A stretch of DNA of 64,000 bases, taken from Muribaculaceae bacterium. Lineage in GTDB: Bacteria > Bacteroidota > Bacteroidia > Bacteroidales > Muribaculaceae. The stretch covers positions 1-64,000 of the forward strand of contig WGUO01000004.1 of assembly GCA_014867205.1 (NCBI GenBank). The letters run 5' to 3'. The notes under the pieces are model-generated. The model was not told where the DNA came from. It did not search any database and saw nothing but the letters and a program-made list of their open reading frames with translations. The first letter of the stretch is position 1. Each line of letters opens with the position of its first letter. The position numbers and the translations under genes were made by a program. Positions 32,053-40,254 of the stretch are shown in pieces.

Positions 32053-33948
32053 TTAGAAAAGTTCTGAGGGAATGATTGAATAACGATAGTTGCCGTTTCG
32101 GACCATCCTGTGCGTCGTGCCTGACTTTATTCCTGATTCACGGAATGCCTCGCTAAGGTCGTTGCGGCTGAAGTATCCGGAGGTATAATACTCGCTTATC
32201 AGTTCGGTGTCCTCGTCGTTGATCGACCAGCCAGGCAGATTGAGGAACAGCGGGCACTTACCGTCTGTTCCCTGGTAACCCGGACTGTCGTGGTAGAGAT
32301 AGAACTGGTTCAGGAATTTCCTGACGGGATAGACCCGGGTGGCAGTCGTGGGGTTGCCTGAGGTGTCGAGGCTTCCGGGCCACGCATAGTCGGGAAGATG
32401 ACGGGTAGGCTCGAACAGGGCGTCGCCGGCGTGGGGCGCCGCGGGGTAGAGTTTGCCGTTGTACAGATAGAGCGTGCCGTCGCCGCTGTCGGGCATTTCC
32501 TTGACTACATATCTGTCATAAAGCCATTTTATGCTGTACCACTTACCGTCGGACCCGATGCTCTTTCCTATGCCTTCGTCAAGCTGGATGCGGTTCTCAT
32601 AGACCGGATAAGTGACGACAGCCATCGGGTTCAGGCCTTTCTCAGCCAGTTCGGGTATGTATTCCTCATAAGTTACGGCGACAGTCTTGCAGGGCCGTCC
32701 GGAGGCGTCGGTCAGTGTGTGGCATATACCGGTGAAGAGTTCGGGGTCAGACAGGTTGTGGGGCTTGAAGTCAAGGCGTCTGCTGTCGGTGCCCGGAACG
32801 TCTATTCTTGCATTGGTGTAGTTAAGTTCGCCGTAGATGGTGCGCATAGTCTCGGCTCCGGTCAGAATCCTTCCCTTAACCCGCGTGGCGACAGTCTTGT
32901 CGGGGATAAACTCCCAGATGGGAGTGACCTCCATGTCGATGAGTTCGGAGCGGTCGCTCCAGCCGTCACCGGCGCTCTCCTCGACCGTAGAGATCCATTT
33001 CTCGTAGTTGCCGGGGGTAGCCTGTTCGTTCTCATAATAGGGGTCGGCGACAAGATTGTCGAAGATCGACACATCGCCTCCCTTTACGTTGAGTGACATG
33101 ACGGCCGACTTGAATATGTTCCGATAGGTCTTGTGGTGTTTTGACGACTCGACTTTCTCTATCTTCACAATGAATTTGGTGACGGATTTCTTGAATTCCT
33201 CCTCCTGCAGGTATGACGTCACATTGCGTTTGCTCGTGCGGAGCGAAAGGCTGAAGGAGCCTCCCTGTGATATGCGGGTCACGACATGCGTTCCGAAGAT
33301 GTTGACGAATGAATCGATCACGGCGAGATTCTCGCCGGCGTTCTTTAATTTATTGACGGCATAGCGGAAATTATCAGACAGTATTTCGTCGGGATGTTTT
33401 TTGAGTTCTCCCTTGATTCCGTTGTCGCCGTCAAGCAGATAGTCGAGGTTGACCGACTTGCTGCCGGTCTGGAGTCCGATGGTCTGGCGGAAGATCAGGG
33501 TGGAGTCTGTGATGTTCTCTCTTAATGTATAATCCTTTCTGTGGTCACCCTTGTATAGGATTAGGTCCTCGCTGAGGTCCACGCTCCATGTGGTCATCTG
33601 CATACATTCGTTGACACCGCGCCTCACCTCGCATGAGTCCACGATCACAGGCTGGCTCGATTCCGAGTAGAGGTCGTTTTTCTTCAGGTAGTCAAGGTTA
33701 AGCACCTGGCATCTGACATCGGCGACGTTGCATTTCTCTCCTGCGACGGCGTCGTAGGAGAACCCAAGGGCATGGTGGCGGTTCATCGCCTCGTTCTCGG
33801 CAGCCGAGCGTGTGCGCGAGTACCAGTATTTTGTCATATCCTTTCCGACAGGAACCGTTGGTGCGTCAAAGTCATGGATATCTTGCTGACAGCCTGCAGC
33901 GGCAGTCAGCAGAGCCAGTCCGAGGAGCGAGACAGTATAGTGTTTCAT
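32053..33948 (-). CDS. MACPF surface lipoprotein, 631 residues
   Basis: I chose ATG 33948 because it gives a textbook lipoprotein signal (M-K-H-Y-T-V-S-L-L-G..., cysteine 20 in A-A-G-C); the longer frame adds 17 residues ahead. No BACON domain precedes the pore domain. The MACPF signature F-G-T-H-V-V-T-R-I-S-Q-G-G is at 218-230. The C-terminal half (about 380-631) is beta-rich and ends with a W-S-I-N-D-E-D-T and Y-F-S-R-N-D-L block. It lies 66 bases after the upstream MACPF gene and 9 bases before the next. Activity cannot be read from sequence, but the signature is complete. Confidence 0.87.
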   Translation of the reverse strand: MKHYTVSLLGLALLTAAAGCQQDIHDFDAPTVPVGKDMTKYWYSRTRSAAENEAMNRHHALGFSYDAVAGEKCNVADVRCQVLNLDYLKKNDLYSESSQPVIVDSCEVRRGVNECMQMTTWSVDLSEDLILYKGDHRKDYTLRENITDSTLIFRQTIGLQTGSKSVNLDYLLDGDNGIKGELKKHPDEILSDNFRYAVNKLKNAGENLAVIDSFVNIFGTHVVTRISQGGSFSLSLRTSKRNVTSYLQEEEFKKSVTKFIVKIEKVESSKHHKTYRNIFKSAVMSLNVKGGDVSIFDNLVADPYYENEQATPGNYEKWISTVEESAGDGWSDRSELIDMEVTPIWEFIPDKTVATRVKGRILTGAETMRTIYGELNYTNARIDVPGTDSRRLDFKPHNLSDPELFTGICHTLTDASGRPCKTVAVTYEEYIPELAEKGLNPMAVVTYPVYENRIQLDEGIGKSIGSDGKWYSIKWLYDRYVVKEMPDSGDGTLYLYNGKLYPAAPHAGDALFEPTRHLPDYAWPGSLDTSGNPTTATRVYPVRKFLNQFYLYHDSPGYQGTDGKCPLFLNLPGWSINDEDTELISEYYTSGYFSRNDLSEAFRESGIKSGTTHRMVRNGNYRYSIIPSELF

Positions 33949-34014
33949 ATGGAGGCCGGTAAGGGTCCGGATGTCAGTCCCGCCATACGTGACTGACATC
34001 CGGGTGGGTTGAAA

Positions 34015-35532
34015 TTAGTTGTATTCAATCATCTTCTGTACGTCGAAGATGTAGGGACAGGTCTGTTTCTCGTCGGTTTTGTTAGGATAGCGGTCCTTGA
34101 AGTAGGCCTTTATCTGTCTCTGGGCCTTTCTGCTGAAGAAGATCCAGATTGGAGTCGGATAATAGTCGATACAGGTGTAGGTGCCTTTCTCGTCTAATTT
34201 TATGGTCGAGTACCAGTCGCCTATAGTCTTGATCATATCCTCGAATCCGAGCGGCTCCTTGGCGGAGTCCTTCGAGATGAGTTTGCCAAAATCGATAAGA
34301 AGGTTTTGGCGTGAGGTTGCGGTTCCCCCCTTTATCCTTGCGCTGAGAGTGCTTGACTGGATATGAGACTTCATGAAGTTGTTGTAATTGGCCTCGGCCT
34401 TGACATCCACGCTGAGCAGGGCGTTTACGCCGATGTCGAGGTCACCGTGAATCTTCAGGGTGTCGGTAGACTCCTCCTTGTTGAAAGTGTAGTTCAGTTC
34501 AGCAGTTCCGCCGACGTCTATCATGCTGATGAACGCGGGTCCGTAATATCTGTCGAGATCGTTAAGGGCGTCGGTGAGGTCGTTGTCTTGGCCGGCCGCA
34601 TAGGTGTTGCCTTTTGCGACGGCCTCCTCGATGTCATTCATCAGCGACGAGAACTGCGATGACAGGAGTATCTTTGATGCTGCCTTGGCATTGGCGTCGT
34701 TGCCCGATGCCTCGACAAGTTTCTGATAGTCGTCATAGACCTGCTCATAGTCCAGAGTATATGAGCCGATGGGATGACGTGCGATGACTCCATACGTGTA
34801 TGTGTTCATCGTGTTCGAGCCGAACATCTTGAAATCGCCGTTAAGGTTCATCTTGAAGATTCCGTATGCCACGTTCACCTTCAGGTTTGCGTTGATGTCG
34901 CGCGACTGGTTTTCGGCAGCCTCCTGATACAGCAGGTCTGTCTTGGACTCTGACGACAGACTTGACGACACATATCGGTCTATGGCCAGCTTATACGCCT
35001 GTGCATATTCGTTGACAAGGTATTTGTCGCTGTATGCCTCGACGCGGAATACGGGCCTCTTCACCAGTTTGTTGTCGAAGCCTCTCTCGACCTTCATGCC
35101 GTATCCGAGCGGTACGTCGGAGTTGAACATCGACATGTCGGTCACGGCGTCGTTGTAGCCGAAATTCTCGGGCTGCTGCTTTACGGTATAGACAAGCTTA
35201 TGGTCGCCCGAGGTGATTATGATCTCGGCCACACGCATGTCGTCGGTAGTGTTGGCGTCGACAAGATAGGAGAGTGTGGAATTTCCTTTGCCCGACTCGT
35301 TGAGAAGCGAGATCCAGCCTGCGTCGGCGGAACTGCCGTAATTGACAGTGGCCGACCATTTGCCAGAGGTCTCGAACCCGATTTTCTTGGCTGCGCCGGT
35401 GCAATCGGTCATGATCTCTGTCTGCGTGTCGCCATCAGGGGTTATTGGGCTGTCGTTCACATCGTCTGAGCAGGAGACCGCTCCTGTCAGGACCAGCAGT
35501 GACAGTGCTGTATGGAATATTATACGTTTCAT
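34015..35532 (-). CDS. BACON-MACPF-like lipoprotein with degenerate MACPF signature
   Basis: Cysteine 21 (A-V-S-C) is followed by S-D-D-V-N-D. Residues about 40-120 form a BACON domain (G-K-W-S-A-T-V-N-Y, A-G-W-I-S-L-L-N, L-V-Y-T-V-K-Q-Q). The MACPF region is recognisable, but its signature reads Y-G-P-A-F-I-S-M-I-D-V-G-G at 330-342, so the usual threonine-histidine is proline-alanine while the distal glycine pair is kept. The rest of the fold continues with long amphipathic segments. It ends near residue 505 without the extra beta domain of its siblings. It may be a regulatory or decoy subunit of a mixed pore; this is speculation. Confidence 0.78.
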   Translation of the reverse strand: MKRIIFHTALSLLVLTGAVSCSDDVNDSPITPDGDTQTEIMTDCTGAAKKIGFETSGKWSATVNYGSSADAGWISLLNESGKGNSTLSYLVDANTTDDMRVAEIIITSGDHKLVYTVKQQPENFGYNDAVTDMSMFNSDVPLGYGMKVERGFDNKLVKRPVFRVEAYSDKYLVNEYAQAYKLAIDRYVSSSLSSESKTDLLYQEAAENQSRDINANLKVNVAYGIFKMNLNGDFKMFGSNTMNTYTYGVIARHPIGSYTLDYEQVYDDYQKLVEASGNDANAKAASKILLSSQFSSLMNDIEEAVAKGNTYAAGQDNDLTDALNDLDRYYGPAFISMIDVGGTAELNYTFNKEESTDTLKIHGDLDIGVNALLSVDVKAEANYNNFMKSHIQSSTLSARIKGGTATSRQNLLIDFGKLISKDSAKEPLGFEDMIKTIGDWYSTIKLDEKGTYTCIDYYPTPIWIFFSRKAQRQIKAYFKDRYPNKTDEKQTCPYIFDVQKMIEYN

Positions 35533-35541
35533 GGTGTTCCT

Positions 35542-36087
35542 TTACTTTGAGATTGTGTATTTACCTTCAGTGATCTTTATTCCCTTGGTGAGGCGGTCAC
35601 TGAGTTTGTCTCCGCGTGCTTCAAACGACGAGCTGATTGCAGAGTTTGTGCCGCCTAAGAGAGTTGTTCCACCTGCGACGGTCTTGCCGATGGCCGAGAA
35701 CTGAGTGCTTCTTGCAAAATGGTAGATTTTGTCTTTCACGGGTTCCGGCAGGGGATTCTTTGCGACTCCGACCACATTGAACACGAATTCTCCGGGCATA
35801 TCGTCTCCCTGGTTATAGGTGTATTCCATGACCCAGTCGCGGTCTACGATCTCTGTCTTGATCTCACCGCCATAGGTGGTGTATGTCACCTGTATGTCCC
35901 AGAGATTGTAGTAGTCTTCCGAGAGATCGAGCGAATAATTCACTGTAACCTCTGAATACTTGTAGTCAGGGGTCGGGGGGGTCGGGGGCGTCGGCTCGTC
36001 GTTATTGTCGTCGCCACACGCGGTGAATAATAATGTGCTTCCGATTGTCATGAACATGACAAGTGCTCTGAAAAAATTCTTTTTCAT
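35542..36087 (-). CDS. Small lipoprotein at the head of the MACPF operon
   Basis: The 181-residue precursor has a signal peptide ending at cysteine 24 (L-F-T-A-C), followed by G-D-D-N-N-D and a proline/threonine spacer (P-T-P-P-T-P-P-T-P). Beyond it is a single beta-rich domain of about 130 residues with no family I recognise. It is the first of the seven lipoproteins, 9 bases before the next gene. The spacer would hold the domain away from the membrane surface. Confidence 0.75.
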   Translation of the reverse strand: MKKNFFRALVMFMTIGSTLLFTACGDDNNDEPTPPTPPTPDYKYSEVTVNYSLDLSEDYYNLWDIQVTYTTYGGEIKTEIVDRDWVMEYTYNQGDDMPGEFVFNVVGVAKNPLPEPVKDKIYHFARSTQFSAIGKTVAGGTTLLGGTNSAISSSFEARGDKLSDRLTKGIKITEGKYTISK

Positions 36088-36190
36088 CTGATGTCAGTGT
36101 TAGAAATTAGTTGTTATTGATGATTCTGTTGTTAAAAATGGTATGACTTGATAAGGATACGACGGCAGGAGCGGCAGATGGACAGCCTGT

Positions 36191-36319
36191 TCACATCGCC
36201 AGTTTTAACAGCGCCACTATCATAGCGATTCCGAGCAGGCATGCAATGATTAGCGCCACCCCAGCCAGATAGGGGATTATCTCCCTTACGCGGTCAGAAA
36301 ACGGATTTTTGTTGCTCAT
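36191..36319 (-). CDS. 42-residue single-helix membrane peptide
   Basis: The short reading frame begins M-S-N-K-N-P-F-S-D-R-V-R-E and is followed by one transmembrane helix (I-I-P-Y-L-A-G-V-A-L-I-I, then L-L-G-I-A-M-I-V-A-L-L) ending K-L-A-M. A consensus promoter lies directly upstream and an A-rich leader with AAAGG precedes the ATG. The stop lies about 100 bases before the first MACPF-operon lipoprotein, so it may be the first gene of that transcript. No family is known to me. The charged head followed by a helix is the pattern of small membrane regulators or protective peptides. Confidence 0.65.
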   Translation of the reverse strand: MSNKNPFSDRVREIIPYLAGVALIIACLLGIAMIVALLKLAM

Positions 36320-36337
36320 GCCATAACCTTTTTAATG

Positions 36338-36369
36338 CAAATTTATAGCAATTGCCCGATAATGCCAAA
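36338..36369 (-). promoter_or_regulatory. Leftward promoter upstream of the MACPF gene cluster
   Basis: On the minus strand TTTG (36366-36369), a 20-base spacer and TAAATTTG (36338-36345) form a good Bacteroidetes promoter 19 bases before the small-peptide ATG. No comparable site is obvious in the 103 bases between the peptide and the first lipoprotein, so this may be the main operon promoter. Confidence 0.7.
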
Positions 36370-36542
36370 TATTTTCGGGCCATGCGTGTATCAAATCGAC
36401 TGATTCCGGCGATACGCGGGGCAAAAGTTTGTATCATGTATTGTATCATATTTGCCCGGAAGTTGATTATCACCTTTTTACATAATTTGGGCGGATTGTC
36501 GATTATTGGGGTCAGGCGGTGTGCGGTTTAAGATAAAAATTG

Positions 36543-36550
36543 TAATTTTG
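36543..36550 (+). promoter_or_regulatory. -7 element of the TPR-AraC regulator gene
   Basis: TAATTTTG lies only 4 bases before the first ATG (36555) of the open frame. Transcription should start near or just past that ATG, so either the message is leaderless or translation begins at ATG 36576, which also begins a well-formed signal sequence. No good TTTG box is visible 19 bases upstream, suggesting activation by another factor. Confidence 0.55.
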
Positions 36551-36554
36551 CATC

Positions 36555-38225
36555 ATGATACAATTTAGACATTACATGGTGTTGACGGCGGGTATGCTTC
36601 TGTGTGCCGTTGTCTGTCTCGCCGGACCAAGACAGTCCGCGCGGATTACAGCGCAGGATTTGCGGCAGATGGTCGTGGCGAGGCCGGATTCCGTGCTGCG
36701 CGTGCTTGATGAGATGGAGTCGGGTGCAATTGTCTCGCTGCCCACTTACGAGATAAGCCTTCTGCGTGGCCTCGCGTATAATGAGAAGCGCATGTTCTCG
36801 CTTGTCGAGAAGTATGCGCGGGAGACACTTGCCGATGACTCGATTGACAGCCATCTGAAGATAAAGCTTAACGCCATGACATTGCTTGCGACCGCCCGGC
36901 GCTACTATGGCCAGTATGCCGAAAGCATAGACATCTCGACCGAGGCGATCAAGATAGCGAGGAGGACCGGCAACGAGGCGGGAGAATACAACATCCTGAC
37001 CACCATGGCCGGGACCTCATTTGACATGGGAGACCGGAAACAGGGTTACAGATACCTCGACCGCATAATAGAGAAGGGCAGTTTATCTGACGATATAAGG
37101 ATCCTTGCAAATGTGTCCACGGCATATGGCGTGAAGATTGTCGAGCTGTATGCAGACGACAGGTTCGAGGAGGGGCTCAGTGAGGGAAAGAAACGGCTTC
37201 AGCTTATAGGCAGGATCGAGAAGATCGGCGGCTCGCCCGAGGGTTTCACAGACCAGCAGAGGGCCTATGCGTATGCCAGGATCGCCTCATGCGCTGTCAG
37301 GGCCGGCAAGCCGACGGAGGCTGCTGACGCCTACAGTTCATTCATGGCTACTGATTATGCCGCCGATCCGATGGGTCGGGCATATATTATGGATTATCTG
37401 CTGGATTCGGGCCAATGGGGCATGGTGATTGATTTCACAAAGCCGCTTTTCCCGCTTTTTACTCAGTCTGACACAATCAATCAGGATTATGCCGGTCTTC
37501 TGGAGTGTAATGCAAGAGCATCCGCCGGGCTGGGAGACTACCGGAAGGCTTATGGATTTGCCAGACGGGCGGCTGCAGTCAACGACAGCCTCAAGGCCCG
37601 CGAGAATATAAACCGCGCCCAGGAACTGGCCACGGTCTTCTCTATGAATGAGAAGGATCTGGAACTTGCCAATGCCAGAGCGGATTCCCAGAGGAAACAT
37701 ATACTGATGAAAAGCGCCATCGGAGTCGCCGCGCTTGTGCTCATAATACTTCTTCTCGTGGCGCGGGCGTACCGGATAACAAAGAGGCAGCAGAAACTCG
37801 CCACCGAGCATATCGACAGCATGATAGCCTTGAATAAGGTTAAGTCGGAATCCGCCTCTTCCGAGGAGGATGAGGACCGGAGGCAGTTCATGGACATGCA
37901 GCAGAGGATAATCGACAGCGGCATATTCAGTGATCCCAACTATAACCGGGATAAACTGGTGGACAGTTCAGGCATGTCAAGGTCGGCTGCGCTCTCGCTA
38001 ATCGAGAAGTACACCGGAATGACCCCCGGCGACTATATAAACAAGCTCAGGGTCGAGCACTCGGTGGTGTTGATACAGGAACATCCGGACTGGACCATAG
38101 ACGCGATTGCCGAGGAGTGCGGATTTATAAGCCGTGCCACATATTATCGCCATTTCAACCGGATATTCGGCATAACCCCCGCGCAGTACAGGAAAGGCAA
38201 GGTGGGTGAGTCCGGGAAAAAGTAG
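36555..38225 (+). CDS. Membrane-anchored TPR sensor with cytoplasmic AraC-type DNA-binding domain
   Basis: An N-terminal signal/anchor (about 8-24) is followed by periplasmic tetratricopeptide-like helical repeats (about 30-350), for example Y-A-R-E-T-L-A-D-D-S-I-D-S-H-L-K-I-K-L-N. Then come one transmembrane helix (383-404) and a cytoplasmic AraC helix-turn-helix pair (455-548: W-T-I-D-A-I-A-E-E-C-G-F-I-S-R-A-T-Y-Y-R-H-F). This one-component layout lets a periplasmic signal act directly on DNA and is found in Bacteroidetes. It stands divergent from the MACPF cluster, making it that cluster's probable regulator. ATG 36576 is an alternative start. Confidence 0.82.
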   Translation: MIQFRHYMVLTAGMLLCAVVCLAGPRQSARITAQDLRQMVVARPDSVLRVLDEMESGAIVSLPTYEISLLRGLAYNEKRMFSLVEKYARETLADDSIDSHLKIKLNAMTLLATARRYYGQYAESIDISTEAIKIARRTGNEAGEYNILTTMAGTSFDMGDRKQGYRYLDRIIEKGSLSDDIRILANVSTAYGVKIVELYADDRFEEGLSEGKKRLQLIGRIEKIGGSPEGFTDQQRAYAYARIASCAVRAGKPTEAADAYSSFMATDYAADPMGRAYIMDYLLDSGQWGMVIDFTKPLFPLFTQSDTINQDYAGLLECNARASAGLGDYRKAYGFARRAAAVNDSLKARENINRAQELATVFSMNEKDLELANARADSQRKHILMKSAIGVAALVLIILLLVARAYRITKRQQKLATEHIDSMIALNKVKSESASSEEDEDRRQFMDMQQRIIDSGIFSDPNYNRDKLVDSSGMSRSAALSLIEKYTGMTPGDYINKLRVEHSVVLIQEHPDWTIDAIAEECGFISRATYYRHFNRIFGITPAQYRKGKVGESGKK

Positions 38226-38244
38226 AGACCGGTGTCCTGCGGGG

Positions 38245-39354
38245 CTATTCGTCGGTGAACTCGAATGTGCACATGATGGGGTAGTGGTCGCTGGTGCGGA
38301 TGTCTCCGCGCTCGAACGAGAGGGCCTTGAGCGGCCCGCGGTAGAACATCTGGTCGAGATGGAACCAGAAGGCATGGCGGTTGTAGGTGATCATTGGCCC
38401 GAAACCGGTCTCGACATACGCATCCTTAAGGTCGTCGCCCTTAAGCAGACGGTATGCGTATGATTCCGGCACATCGTTGAAGTCTCCGCATATTATTGTC
38501 GCTCCCTTCATGTGCGCGAGCGCAGTGCGGAGAATCTGGACGTCGCTCTTGCGGCGCTTGAATCCCTTGACAAGTTTCTCGCGGATGTCGCCGCGGAACT
38601 GATTCATGCTTTTCTTCGCGGCATTGACCGAATTGATTTCGGTGACCACCTTTCGCTCCTCCGCAGAGAGATTGAACGACGACAGATGCATGGTGATGAG
38701 ATTCAGCTTGTGGCCGCCGATGTTGACCTTGTAGAATGTATAGCGCTTCCGGTCGAAACTCCCGTCTATGTAATCTGAGGCATCCTCATATACCACGGGA
38801 TATTTGGAGAAGACCTTCATGTCGAGTTTGGGGTCTCCGGCCCAGTACGGATATGTCCTGCGGAGTTCCTTCACCTGCCCTTCGGTGAAGTCAGGAATCT
38901 CTGTCGAGTCTACCTTTATGAGTTCCTGGACACAGACTATGTCGGCGTTTGAGTTGATGATGTAGTCGATGGTCCGGTTGCGGCCATCGCTCTTGCCCTC
39001 AAGGTCCCTGCAGTGGATCAGGTTGTAGGACATAACGGTGAAAGTCTTGGCTCCCGGGGTTGCGTCTTTCGAGAAACTGAGAGGTGCCACGCTTGAGATC
39101 GGTCCCCATGAGGCGATTATGGCTAACACGCCGAGACCGCCGGCGAAAAACTTGCCGAACACGAACCACAGGATGGTCACGATCAATGTGGCGATGGCAA
39201 GATAGGGAAGAGCGAGCACCATTATGGCGGGAAAACTGAAGAAATCCGTGTCGAAGCGGCCTCCATATGCAGCCAGGATGGTGAGCGCGTAGAGAATAAG
39301 AGACAGGATCAATGCCGCCAGACGAAAAACAGGTTTGATTACAGGCAGAAACAT
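38245..39354 (-). CDS. Endonuclease/exonuclease/phosphatase-family membrane protein
   Basis: I chose ATG 39354 (M-F-L-P-V-I-K-P); the longer frame starts at GTG. Three N-terminal hydrophobic helices (about 5-95) precede an EEP domain with V-M-S-Y-N-L-I near 115-125, V-C-V-Q-E-L near 158-163, G-D-F-N-D-V-P near 295-301, and S-D-H-Y-P-I near 358-363. These are the metal-binding and catalytic motifs of DNase I-like enzymes. It is probably an inner-membrane phosphodiesterase. The substrate (lipid, nucleic acid or phosphoinositide-like) is unknown. It follows the two rhomboid genes on the same strand. Confidence 0.87.
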   Translation of the reverse strand: MFLPVIKPVFRLAALILSLILYALTILAAYGGRFDTDFFSFPAIMVLALPYLAIATLIVTILWFVFGKFFAGGLGVLAIIASWGPISSVAPLSFSKDATPGAKTFTVMSYNLIHCRDLEGKSDGRNRTIDYIINSNADIVCVQELIKVDSTEIPDFTEGQVKELRRTYPYWAGDPKLDMKVFSKYPVVYEDASDYIDGSFDRKRYTFYKVNIGGHKLNLITMHLSSFNLSAEERKVVTEINSVNAAKKSMNQFRGDIREKLVKGFKRRKSDVQILRTALAHMKGATIICGDFNDVPESYAYRLLKGDDLKDAYVETGFGPMITYNRHAFWFHLDQMFYRGPLKALSFERGDIRTSDHYPIMCTFEFTDE

Positions 39355-39411
39355 AATATATTGGGTTATAAGTGGAACGCGGTGGTGTGGCACCGCGCCG
39401 CGTATCGGGTT

Positions 39412-40254
39412 CTACCTCCCGATACGCGAGGATATGTAATTGAGTTCGTTTTTCTCACGTGCCGACAGCGACTCGTAGCCCGACATGCGAATCTTGTCAA
39501 GCAGCTGGTCGAGACGCTCAGAGTCAGGCACGCTGCTGCTCATAGCCTTTATTGCGACACGGGTGTTGACCCGTTGCCCGGTCCGGGCACCGCGTCGGCC
39601 TCTAAACCGCATGGCGGGGATAATGCCGCGTCGGGCGGCTCCCCAGACAAGCCCGAAGGCGACTCCGCCGAGATGGGCGCCCTGTGCCGGAATTCCGGAG
39701 CCTCCACCCCCAATCAGTGTCAGGAGAATGCATCCGAGCGCGACCCAGCGCAATTTGATTTCTCCGAGCAGGAAGAGCCCGATTCGCCGGTCGGGCATAA
39801 GCACTGCCGTAGCCGTCATGACGCTCAGCACGGCCGCCGAGTCGCCTGTCAGAAAGGAAGCGGAGATGCCGGAGATCCAAGCCGCGAGCACGTAGAGGAT
39901 ACCACCCGTCACGCCTCCGCCTAAGAAGAGTGTCAGCAGCGAGCGCTCGCGCTCCACATCGACGAGCATACGCCCGAACCAGTATAGCCACAAAGAGTTG
40001 AACAGCAGATGCAGCGGAGAGTAGTGGACTGCAATGTATGTCACCAGAGTCCAGGGATGCCACAGGAGTGCGTAAGGAGATGCCGACAAGGCGAGCCATG
40101 AGGTGACGAGACTGCCGTCGACACCGGCAAGTGAGCACGCCAGCCCGGTGAGCCACAGCAACACGCCGCCGCCTACCGTCGCGACCAGCAGCCAGGCCAG
40201 AACACGGCTGCCCCCGCACCAGTTCTTTATCTTGTCAATAAAAACTGTCGCCAC
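39412..40254 (-). CDS. Rhomboid-family intramembrane serine protease (second of pair)
   Basis: Multi-pass membrane protein of 280 residues. The serine lies in T-G-D-S-A-A-V-L-S near 145 (in place of the usual G-x-S-G-x), and the histidine lies in Q-G-A-H-L-G-G-V-A-F-G. Helix 2 carries H-Y-S-P-L-H-L-L-F-N-S-L-W-L-Y. The start is GTG at 40254, overlapping the upstream rhomboid gene by 20 bases. The altered serine motif suggests different efficiency or a pseudoprotease role. A cytoplasmic tail of about 70 residues follows the last helix. Confidence 0.83.
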   Translation of the reverse strand: MATVFIDKIKNWCGGSRVLAWLLVATVGGGVLLWLTGLACSLAGVDGSLVTSWLALSASPYALLWHPWTLVTYIAVHYSPLHLLFNSLWLYWFGRMLVDVERERSLLTLFLGGGVTGGILYVLAAWISGISASFLTGDSAAVLSVMTATAVLMPDRRIGLFLLGEIKLRWVALGCILLTLIGGGGSGIPAQGAHLGGVAFGLVWGAARRGIIPAMRFRGRRGARTGQRVNTRVAIKAMSSSVPDSERLDQLLDKIRMSGYESLSAREKNELNYISSRIGR

